DNA from: Lachnospiraceae bacterium
GTDB taxonomy: Bacteria > Bacillota > Clostridia > Lachnospirales > Lachnospiraceae
DNA: 5,852 bases
Assembly: GCA_014804565.1 (NCBI GenBank)
Contig: JAAUZN010000089.1
Location: forward strand, 1-5,852
Direction: 5' to 3'
Of this stretch, positions 1 to 4,306 are shown one piece after another (positions within the stretch are counted from its first letter, which is position 1; every line of letters begins with the position of its first letter). The notes beneath the pieces were generated by a model that was not told the origin of the DNA, searched no databases, and saw only the letters and a program-made list of their open reading frames with translations. Made by a program: the position numbers and the translations under genes.

Positions 1-1
1 A

Positions 2-532
2 GTACCGGAGCTTGTAGAGGCGTATCAGGCGCCCAAGTCTTTGGGAGATGATTTTTATGCATATACCGTGCAGATGGAGGGTGTTGTGTACTCACTGCCT
101 TGCCCGGTATCAGTCTTATTGGATAATGGATTTACGATTGATACAGCCAGCTCTGACAGCGAGGTGGCAGCAGGCGGAAGCGGCTGGGTAGATCTCAGGT
201 ATAACAATCAGACATTACATTCGATGGTGGAAAATTATGCAGATTATGCAACGATTGTGGAGAACTGTTTCGTAGTCTCCATGAAGTCAAGTGTAAACGG
301 GCCCAAATTTGACCTTGTGTTCCCCGGGGATATTAAGGTCGGCGATTCAGAGGATGCGGTAAAGAAAGCGACGGCAAAATTTAATTGTGAGACAGAGACT
401 TCTGACAGCGGGTTCACTTATTATGAAGTATCTGATCCTGACGGAAGCTCATTGGACAGATATTCTATTGTTGTCAAAGACGGAAGCGTATGTACTATAG
501 AAGTTCACAATTCAGAAGAGCCGGAATATTAA
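2..532 (+). CDS. Hypothetical, probably exported protein, 5'-truncated by the window edge
   Basis: The reading frame is open from base 2 to a TAA at 530-532, giving 176 visible codons with no stop. The TTG at 41 has no ribosome binding site in front of it, so the true start and any signal peptide lie left of the window. The visible part is rich in Ser, Asp, Gly and aromatic residues, with alternating beta-like segments such as YTVQMEGVVYSLPCPVSVLL, and has no transmembrane stretch. It appears to hold two beta-rich parts. The second (FPGDIKVGDSEDAVKKA, then TYYEVSDPDG, then YSIVVKDGSVCTIEV) resembles the C-terminal half of secreted or lipoprotein hypotheticals common in Lachnospiraceae. That comparison is from memory of style, not a match to a named family. 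I do not recognise a function. A hairpin at 571-610 follows the stop. Confidence 0.75.
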   Translation, partial: VPELVEAYQAPKSLGDDFYAYTVQMEGVVYSLPCPVSVLLDNGFTIDTASSDSEVAAGGSGWVDLRYNNQTLHSMVENYADYATIVENCFVVSMKSSVNGPKFDLVFPGDIKVGDSEDAVKKATAKFNCETETSDSGFTYYEVSDPDGSSLDRYSIVVKDGSVCTIEVHNSEEPEY

Positions 533-570
533 ATAGGATCAGATTGTGACATCCTTATAGACGAAATAGG

Positions 571-610
571 AACTCCACCCCGCTGCTCACCAAAGCTTAG
601 GGGTGGAGTT
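571..610 (+). terminator. Hairpin, probable terminator of the upstream gene, also inside the 3' end of the Nudix remnant
   Basis: AACTCCACCCC (571-581) pairs perfectly with GGGGTGGAGTT (600-610) to make an 11-bp G+C-rich stem around an 18-nt loop. The stem starts 38 nt after the stop of the first gene. The following TTTCT is only a weak U-tract, so termination may be partial. On the minus strand the same bases encode the last codons of the restored Nudix frame (stop at 587-589), so the element lies in the convergent overlap of the two genes. Confidence 0.6.
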
Positions 611-980
611 TCTATGTAGCCTTTCTAAGACATTTAATATCTGGTCTTTCGGTTCAAATTCTTCTTCAGTTTTTCTTAATTCCTCTAAACTCCACCATTT
701 AAGGTTATGAAATGTGTCTTTTTCACCTGCTTCCATATTTTCCATCGAATGGAATATCCAGAGATAGCACGCTGCTCTCGGTGATTTTTATATTTATACC
801 TAATTCTTCAAATAATTCTCTTTCTAATGCCTGCTCAAATGTTTCTCCCGCTTCTACACCGCCGCCGGGAGTCACCCAGAGAATTTTCCATACTCCTGTA
901 AAAGTAAATTCAAATTTCTGTAACAGAATTTCATTGTTTTCATTCAGAATAAATGCTCTGGCATTATTGCGGATATTCAT
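587..980 (-). pseudogene. Nudix hydrolase, broken by internal deletion and frameshift
   Basis: The first frame (start ATG 980, stop TGA at 723-725) carries a perfect Nudix box at residues 40-62 (G-x5-E-x7-R-E-L-x-E-E-x-G-I), the Mg-binding motif of enzymes that cleave nucleoside diphosphates linked to other groups. It stops after only 85 residues, where family members run to about 140-160. A second frame then carries on from about 742 to a stop at 587-589. It reads [20 protein letters not shown] and continues, with the WW-S-LEEL motif typical of Nudix C-termini. The segment between, an estimated 25-35 residues of central beta strands, is missing. I infer a deletion that also shifted the frame. 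The start at 980 is preferred to the ATG at 995 because GGAG lies 9 nt upstream (990-993), while 995 has no binding site. Base composition is A+T-rich. The truncated 85-residue product might still be made but is unlikely to fold. Confidence 0.8.
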
Positions 981-1035
981 TTGAAGCATCTCCATTTATT
1001 TGATTTTTAGCAAAAGCGACAATTAAAGCAATCAT
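964..1035 (-). pseudogene. Short ORF resembling the N-terminus of dihydrofolate reductase (remnant or leader peptide)
   Basis: An ATG at 1035 opens a 23-codon frame ending at TAA 964-966. It has a GGAAGG binding site about 7 nt upstream and lies about 43 nt downstream of a good promoter. Its first 12 residues, MIALIVAFAKNQ, follow the conserved opening strand of bacterial dihydrofolate reductases (hydrophobic strand I-x-L-I-V-A, then x-K-N-x before the usual V-I-G). After Q12 the match ends: the frame reads [11 protein letters not shown] and runs across the Nudix ribosome binding site and start codon. I infer that the 5' end of a dfr-type gene was joined to the Nudix gene by deletion. Alternatively it is an unrelated upstream ORF that couples translation to the Nudix start. 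Twelve residues is little evidence, so the identity is tentative. Confidence 0.42.
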
Positions 1036-1084
1036 GCTTTCCCTTCCGCATTTTGTTTCACACCCAGACACAAGGCTGTTTGAA

Positions 1085-1114
1085 ATTATAGCATAGATAT
1101 TTGTTATTCATCAA
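1085..1114 (-). promoter_or_regulatory. Promoter for the dfr-like stub and Nudix remnant
   Basis: On the minus strand TTGATG (1114-1109) is followed after 18 nt by a consensus TATAAT (1090-1085). An extended -10 TGC sits directly before it (1093-1091). Transcription would start near 1078 and give a leader of about 98 nt to the Nudix ATG, which includes the short ORF at 1035-964. Confidence 0.65.
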
Positions 1115-1161
1115 ATACTCTATTCTCAAAAGTCTCTTAAAATTCCATATCACTATTTTGG

Positions 1162-1190
1162 TTGACAATGTAAACAAATTGGTATATGAT
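1162..1190 (+). promoter_or_regulatory. Promoter of the toxin-antitoxin operon
   Basis: A consensus TTGACA (1162-1167), a 17-nt spacer and TATGAT (1185-1190) form a near-perfect sigma-A promoter, with the start expected near 1197. The -10 lies in the palindrome TATAT-G-ATATA (1183-1193). ATATCA (1147-1152) is also repeated inverted as TGATAT (1187-1192). These are possible operator half sites for an autoregulating antitoxin, but they are short and A+T-rich, so chance is possible. The binding site GGAAGGTGG (1200-1208) sits 4 nt before the antitoxin ATG. Confidence 0.8.
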
Positions 1191-1212
1191 ATAAATAAAG
1201 GAAGGTGGTTTC

Positions 1213-1485
1213 ATGGCTACTGTACAAACGCAAATAAGAATAGAGGAAGATGTAAAAAAGCAAGCAGTAGAGTTATTTAATCAACTTGGAATTGATATGT
1301 CCAGTGCGGTAAATATGTTTTTAAGACAGGCTATCATGCGTGGCGGGCTTCCCTTTAGCGTGGAAATTCCCAAATATAAACCGGAAGTGTTGGACGCTAT
1401 GGAAGAGGCAAGGAAGATTAGCAGAGACCCGGATACAAAAAGATATGGCAGCTTTGCGGAAGCGCTGGAGGATATAGATTTATGA
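1213..1485 (+). CDS. RelB/DinJ-family type II antitoxin
   Basis: This is a 90-residue protein of the RelB/DinJ family, which neutralises a RelE-fold toxin and represses its own operon as a DNA-binding dimer. Residues about 4-50 fit the family's ribbon-helix-helix: a short strand (VQTQIRIEEDVKKQA), the helix-turn region LGIDMSSAVNMFLRQAI, then the typical MRGGLPFSVEIP. The C-terminal part from about residue 55 is charged and helical (EEARKISRDPD, FAEALEDIDL), as expected for the segment that wraps the toxin. ATG 1213 is supported by GGAAGGTGG just upstream. The stop overlaps the toxin start in an ATGA (1482-1485), so the two genes are translationally coupled. The promoter and possible operator lie at 1147-1193. 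It has the usual length and no visible damage. The family call is firm; whether it should be called relB or dinJ is not decided by the sequence. Confidence 0.93.
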   Translation: MATVQTQIRIEEDVKKQAVELFNQLGIDMSSAVNMFLRQAIMRGGLPFSVEIPKYKPEVLDAMEEARKISRDPDTKRYGSFAEALEDIDL

Positions 1486-1763
1486 AATACGAATTAGTCC
1501 TCACCGGGAAATTTAAAAGAGGATTAAAGCTTGCTAAAAAGCGTGGATTAGATATTTCTTTACTGGAAGATGTTGTGGAAAGGCTGCTGCATAAAATACC
1601 ATTGGATGTAAAGAATAAGGACCATGCTCTTATTGGGATGTATAAAGGTTATCGGGAATGTCATATTCAGCCTGATTGGTTATTGATTTATCTGATAGAA
1701 GAAGATATCTTAACATTGACATTGATCGATACAGGAACACACGCGGATTTATTTGATGAATAG
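1482..1763 (+). CDS. YafQ-family toxin (RelE-fold mRNA interferase)
   Basis: This 93-residue protein matches the YafQ family, endoribonucleases that cut mRNA in the ribosomal A site and stop growth unless held by the DinJ antitoxin. All six positions known to matter in E. coli YafQ have counterparts here: His48, His61, Asp65, Trp66, His87 and Phe91 (E. coli H50, H63, D67, W68, H87, F91). They sit in DHALIGMYKGYRECHIQPDW and TGTHADLFDE. The toxin should therefore be catalytically competent. The N-terminal half is basic (GKFKRGLKLAKKRGLD), as expected for rRNA and mRNA contact. It starts inside the antitoxin stop codon (4-nt overlap), with GGAGG at 1467-1471 ten nt upstream. A strong terminator (1788-1816) follows 25 nt after the stop. 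The arrangement is a standard two-gene operon, antitoxin first. Confidence 0.93.
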   Translation: MKYELVLTGKFKRGLKLAKKRGLDISLLEDVVERLLHKIPLDVKNKDHALIGMYKGYRECHIQPDWLLIYLIEEDILTLTLIDTGTHADLFDE

Positions 1764-1787
1764 GTAAGAAAAGAATCTTATTACAAG

Positions 1788-1816
1788 AAAAAACCTTGAT
1801 ATTTTCAAGGTTTTTT
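1788..1816 (+). terminator. Bidirectional intrinsic terminator between the toxin gene and tRNA-Leu(AAG)
   Basis: AAAAAACCTTGA (1788-1799) and TCAAGGTTTTTT (1805-1816) form a perfect 12-bp stem with a 5-nt loop. The A- and T-runs at each end give a U-tract on both strands. It can therefore end the toxin-antitoxin transcript from the left and the tRNA transcript from the right; the tRNA 3' end lies 6 nt away at 1822. Confidence 0.9.
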
Positions 1817-1821
1817 AAAAC

Positions 1822-1905
1822 TGCGGAAGATGGGACTTGAACCCACACGTCGTTTCCAACACTAGATCCTTAGTCTAGCCTGTCTGCCAATTCCAGCACT
1901 TCCGC
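1822..1905 (-). tRNA. tRNA-Leu, anticodon AAG
   Basis: The minus strand reads GCGGAAG (1905-1899) paired with CTTCCGC and discriminator A at 1822; the length is 84 nt and CCA is not encoded. The anticodon stem CTAGA/TCTAG encloses the loop CTAAGGA, so the anticodon is AAG (1871-1869) with G37. The long variable arm TGTTG-GAAA-CGACG and the T arm GTGGG-TTCAAGT-CCCAT confirm a class II leucine tRNA. A34 implies TadA-type deamination to inosine so that CUU, CUC and possibly CUA are read. Many bacteria use GAG instead. The promoter lies at 1928-1956 and the terminator at 1788-1816. Confidence 0.96.
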
Positions 1906-1927
1906 ATGCGTTTACAACGCAAGTAAT

Positions 1928-1956
1928 ATCTTACTATCACCCATTCAAAAAGTCAA
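1928..1956 (-). promoter_or_regulatory. Promoter of tRNA-Leu(AAG)
   Basis: On the minus strand TTGACT (1956-1951), a 17-nt spacer and TAAGAT (1933-1928) precede the tRNA. Transcription should start about 1921, leaving a leader of about 16 nt that folds as TGCGTT-GTA-AACGCA (1921-1907), ending one base before the mature 5' end. Confidence 0.75.
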
Positions 1957-1967
1957 GGGATTTTAGG

Positions 1968-1990
1968 TTGAAATTTGATTTTAATTTCAA
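1968..1990. repeat. A+T-rich inverted repeat between the divergent tRNA genes
   Basis: TTGAAATT (1968-1975) and AATTTCAA (1983-1990) form a perfect 8-bp inverted repeat with a 7-nt spacer. On the plus strand it is followed by TTTTT (1991-1995). It lies upstream of both tRNA promoters in non-coding DNA, just behind the -35 of tRNA-Leu(AAG). It could be an upstream promoter element, a regulator site or a weak terminator; nothing decides between these. Confidence 0.4.
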
Positions 1991-2048
1991 TTTTTACAGT
2001 AGTTTCCTATTTTTTATCGACTAGAGCAAGAAAGATTCAGAAATGGGC

Positions 2049-2077
2049 TTGACATTATTCAGAAAAAACGATAGAAT
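2049..2077 (+). promoter_or_regulatory. Promoter of tRNA-Leu(CAG)
   Basis: A consensus TTGACA (2049-2054), a 17-nt spacer and TAGAAT (2072-2077) lie directly upstream of the tRNA, giving a start near 2084 and a leader of about 5 nt. Confidence 0.85.
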
Positions 2078-2088
2078 AACATTTGTTC

Positions 2089-2172
2089 GCAGGAATGGCG
2101 GAATTGGCAGACGCGCACGGTTCAGGTCCGTGTGGTAGCAATACCATGAGAGTTCAAGTCTCTTTTCCTGCA
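2089..2172 (+). tRNA. tRNA-Leu, anticodon CAG
   Basis: The acceptor GCAGGAA (2089-2095) pairs with TTCCTGC (2165-2171), with discriminator A at 2172 and no encoded CCA. The anticodon stem CACGG/CCGTG holds the loop TTCAGGT, so the anticodon is CAG (2123-2125), reading CUG. The class II variable arm TGGTA-GCAA-TACCA and the T loop TTCAAGT are intact. The length is 84 nt. It is divergent from tRNA-Leu(AAG), with its own promoter (2049-2077) and terminator (2178-2205). Confidence 0.97.
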
Positions 2173-2177
2173 CTGAG

Positions 2178-2205
2178 AAGACATCGCATGAGCGGTGTCT
2201 TTTTT
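2178..2205 (+). terminator. Intrinsic terminator of tRNA-Leu(CAG)
   Basis: AAGACATCGC (2178-2187) and GCGGTGTCTT (2192-2201) pair over 10 bp with one wobble around the loop ATGA. A T6 run (2200-2205) follows. It starts 5 nt after the tRNA discriminator base. Confidence 0.93.
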
Positions 2206-2242
2206 GTATTTATATTATAGGTAAATTAGGAATAAAATCTGA

Positions 2243-2271
2243 TAGACAACTATAAATATTTTCGATATGAT
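2243..2271 (+). promoter_or_regulatory. Promoter of the nagBA operon
   Basis: TAGACA (2243-2248), a 17-nt spacer and TATGAT (2266-2271) fit a sigma-A promoter, with transcription starting near 2278. A binding site GGAGGGAG (2299-2306) lies 3 nt before the nagB ATG. I see no clear palindromic NagR-type operator and no cis-acting RNA element in the short leader. Confidence 0.7.
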
Positions 2272-2309
2272 ATAGGGCAGCAGCTTAAGGAACAGAACGG
2301 AGGGAGATT

Positions 2310-3050
2310 ATGAGAGTATATTGTGCAGCAGACTATTATCATGCGAGCAGGGTGGCGGCGAATATCATATCGGCACAGGTGATCATGAAGCCGGACTGTG
2401 TGCTGGGACTGGCTACCGGATCTACACCTATCGGCACCTATGAGCAGTTGATCCGGTGGTATGAGAAAGGGGATCTGGACTTCTCTGAGGTGCACAGCAT
2501 CAATCTGGACGAATACAGAGGCGTTTCGCCGAAAAATGAGCAGAGTTATCGTTACTTTATGAATAGTCATCTCTTTGATGCGATCAATATTGATAAAAAG
2601 AATACCTTCGTGCCGGATGGCATGGAGCAGGATAAAGAGAAGGCATGCAGAGACTATGATGAGATTATTCGCTCTCACGGCGGCGTAGATCTGCAGATCC
2701 TGGGCCTGGGCCATAACGGGCATATTGGCTTTAACGAGCCGGGCAGCGCTTTTGGCAAGGAAACTTACTGTGTACAGCTCTCTGAGAGTACCAGAACAGC
2801 CAACGCACGGTTTTTTGCATCCTTGGACGAGGTGCCGAAGGAGGCTTATACCATGGGGATCAAATCTATTATGCAGGCGAAGAAGATCGTGGTCATTGTC
2901 AGTGGGGAGAGCAAGCGGGAGATCGTGAAGAGAGCCTTTCTGGGGCCGATCACGCCGGAGGTGCCCGCCTCTGTATTGCAGCTTCACAATGATGTGATCC
3001 TGGTGGGAGACGAGGCGGCGCTCTCAGCTTATTATGAGGCCGTGCGCTGA
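2310..3050 (+). CDS. nagB: Glucosamine-6-phosphate deaminase
   Basis: This cytoplasmic enzyme converts glucosamine-6-phosphate to fructose-6-phosphate and ammonia, the step that sends amino sugars into glycolysis. At 246 residues it is full length for the Gram-positive type, which lacks the longer C-terminus of the E. coli enzyme. Visible motifs are the phosphate-binding LGLATGSTP (residues 32-40), LDEY with the catalytic aspartate Asp67, and GLGHNGHIGFNEP (132-144). In the last, Asn136, His138 and Glu143 align with E. coli Asp141, His143 and Glu148; Asn at the first position is usual in the Bacillus-type enzymes. A conserved S-x-STRTANARFF segment follows (158-169). ATG 2310 is supported by GGAGGGAG at 2299-2306. 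nagA starts 36 nt downstream with no terminator between, so the two are probably cotranscribed. There are no signs of damage. Confidence 0.96.
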   Translation: MRVYCAADYYHASRVAANIISAQVIMKPDCVLGLATGSTPIGTYEQLIRWYEKGDLDFSEVHSINLDEYRGVSPKNEQSYRYFMNSHLFDAINIDKKNTFVPDGMEQDKEKACRDYDEIIRSHGGVDLQILGLGHNGHIGFNEPGSAFGKETYCVQLSESTRTANARFFASLDEVPKEAYTMGIKSIMQAKKIVVIVSGESKREIVKRAFLGPITPEVPASVLQLHNDVILVGDEAALSAYYEAVR

Positions 3051-3086
3051 GAACGGTACAGAGCGTTTGGGAAGGAGTAAGGCGGT

Positions 3087-4232
3087 ATGCAGAGGATCAG
3101 GGGTATGATCTACACGGATCAAATGCAGTTTCGATCCGGAGAGATAAAAATAACGGATGATATTATTGAAGATATCCTGTTCCTTGACGAGGCGGCTCTG
3201 ACGGCGGAGGAGGCAGGACACTATCTTTTGCCGGGCTTGGTGGATATCCATTTTCATGGCTGTGCCGGCTATGATTTCTGCGACGGGACGGAGGAAGCTG
3301 TGCGCGCTATCGCTTCTTATGAAACGCGGCACGGGATCACCACGATCTGTCCTGCGACCATGACGCTATCGGAAGAGACGCTTAGAGGAATCTGTGCCTG
3401 TGCCCTGGCAGCGCAGACGGAGACGCTTTCGGAGGGAATCCGGCTTTCGGAGGTACTGCGGGGAATCTATCTGGAGGGCCCTTTTATTTCCATGGAAAAA
3501 AAGGGCGCGCAAAATCCGGCTTATATCCATAAACCCGATATGGAAATGTTAAAGCGCCTGCAGCAGGCAGCGGGCGGTCTGATCCGGATTGTGGCTATCG
3601 CGCCGGAGACAGAGGGTGCAATGGAATGCATCCGGGAGGGAAAAGATGATTTTCGATTCTCCATCGCCCACACCTGTGCGGATTACGAGACGGCGAGACA
3701 GGCAATAGAAGAGGGAGCGCGCCATGTGACCCATCTCTATAATGCCATGCCGCCTTTTACGCACAGGCAGCCGGGAGTGATCGGCGCGGCGGCGGAGGAT
3801 GAGAAGACGGAAGTGGAGTTGATCTGCGACGGCATCCATATTCATCCAAGTGTAGTGAAGAGCACTTTTAAGCTCTTTGGTGCGGAGCGAGTGGTTCTGA
3901 TCAGCGACAGCATGATGGCTGCAGGCATGGAGGATGGTGAATATGCGTTGGGAGGGCAGCCGGTCACTGTCAGGGGCAATCGTGCCGTGTTGCAGGACGG
4001 CACCATCGCGGGCAGCGTCACAAATCTCTATGACTGTATGAGAATGGCGGTCCGGATGGGGATTCCGAAAGAGGAGGCAGTCAGAGCCGCGACAGTTAAT
4101 CCTGCCAGGGCCATCGGTCTGGAGACGGAATGCGGCGTCCTTTTACCGGGGAGACGTGCGGACATTCTTGTGGCAGACCGGGAATTTACGCTGCTTTCGG
4201 TGCTCAAGTCAGGCCGTGTGATAAAGGAATAA
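3087..4232 (+). CDS. nagA: N-acetylglucosamine-6-phosphate deacetylase
   Basis: This enzyme removes acetate from N-acetylglucosamine-6-phosphate and so supplies the NagB substrate. It is a cytoplasmic metal-dependent amidohydrolase with a TIM-barrel core, and at 381 residues is the usual length. The metal and active-site positions are all present: His55-x-His57 in DIHFHG, Glu130 in YLEGPF, His195 in AHTCADYETA, His216 in THLYNAMPPFTHRQPG, His251 in CDGIHIHP and Asp274 in LISDSMMAAG. The C-terminal small domain carries the family's NPAR (338-341) and the G-x-L-PGRRADILV motif. ATG 3087 is preceded by AAGGAG (3072-3077) at 9 nt. The gene follows nagB by 36 nt. The order nagB-nagA without an adjacent GntR-type nagR means any dedicated regulator is encoded elsewhere or is absent. 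GlcNAc-6-P could come from host or dietary glycans or from wall recycling; no transporter is in the window. Confidence 0.96.
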   Translation: MQRIRGMIYTDQMQFRSGEIKITDDIIEDILFLDEAALTAEEAGHYLLPGLVDIHFHGCAGYDFCDGTEEAVRAIASYETRHGITTICPATMTLSEETLRGICACALAAQTETLSEGIRLSEVLRGIYLEGPFISMEKKGAQNPAYIHKPDMEMLKRLQQAAGGLIRIVAIAPETEGAMECIREGKDDFRFSIAHTCADYETARQAIEEGARHVTHLYNAMPPFTHRQPGVIGAAAEDEKTEVELICDGIHIHPSVVKSTFKLFGAERVVLISDSMMAAGMEDGEYALGGQPVTVRGNRAVLQDGTIAGSVTNLYDCMRMAVRMGIPKEEAVRAATVNPARAIGLETECGVLLPGRRADILVADREFTLLSVLKSGRVIKE

Positions 4233-4240
4233 AAAGGTGA

Positions 4241-4269
4241 TTTACTTTTTAGAAGCGGTATGATAGAAT
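4241..4269 (+). promoter_or_regulatory. Promoter of the GerMN lipoprotein gene
   Basis: TTTACT (4241-4246), a 17-nt spacer and TAGAAT (4264-4269) lie 9 nt after the nagA stop; TATGAT at 4259-4264 is an alternative -10. No terminator hairpin separates nagA from this promoter, so some readthrough from the nag operon is also likely. Confidence 0.65.
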
Positions 4270-4306
4270 AGTGCCGATTTGGAGGGCTTTATCGGGGAGG
4301 AATATT

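Noticed and set aside
712..984. Plus-strand 90-residue open frame
   Set aside because: It is antisense to the Nudix gene, lacks a ribosome binding site, and has a low-complexity Ser/Phe/Ile composition.
980..995. ATG 995 as the Nudix start
   Set aside because: No binding site precedes it, and the GGAG serving ATG 980 lies within the extra codons.
1025..1040. AAAGCA-ATCA-TGCTTT inverted repeat as a terminator
   Set aside because: The stem is only 6 bp of mixed composition without a real U-tract on either strand, and it lies over the start of the short ORF.
1630..1848. Minus-strand open frame across the toxin gene
   Set aside because: It covers the toxin in antisense, the terminator and the tRNA 3' end, and has no domain.
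1822..2172. tRNA genes as an attachment site for an integrated element
   Set aside because: I found no integrase gene and no second copy of either tRNA 3' end in the window.
2250..2987. Long minus-strand frame opposite nagB (245 codons)
   Set aside because: nagB has all catalytic motifs, a promoter and a binding site. The antisense frame is rich in His, Arg and Cys, has no family resemblance, and is an artefact of codon bias.
3549..3845. Minus-strand frame opposite nagA
   Set aside because: It is a shadow of an intact amidohydrolase gene and has no start signals.
4271..4306. GTG at 4271 as the start of the GerMN lipoprotein
   Set aside because: It would add 12 residues before the signal peptide, and its upstream region overlaps the promoter -10. 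ATG 4307 has GGGGAGG at 6 nt.
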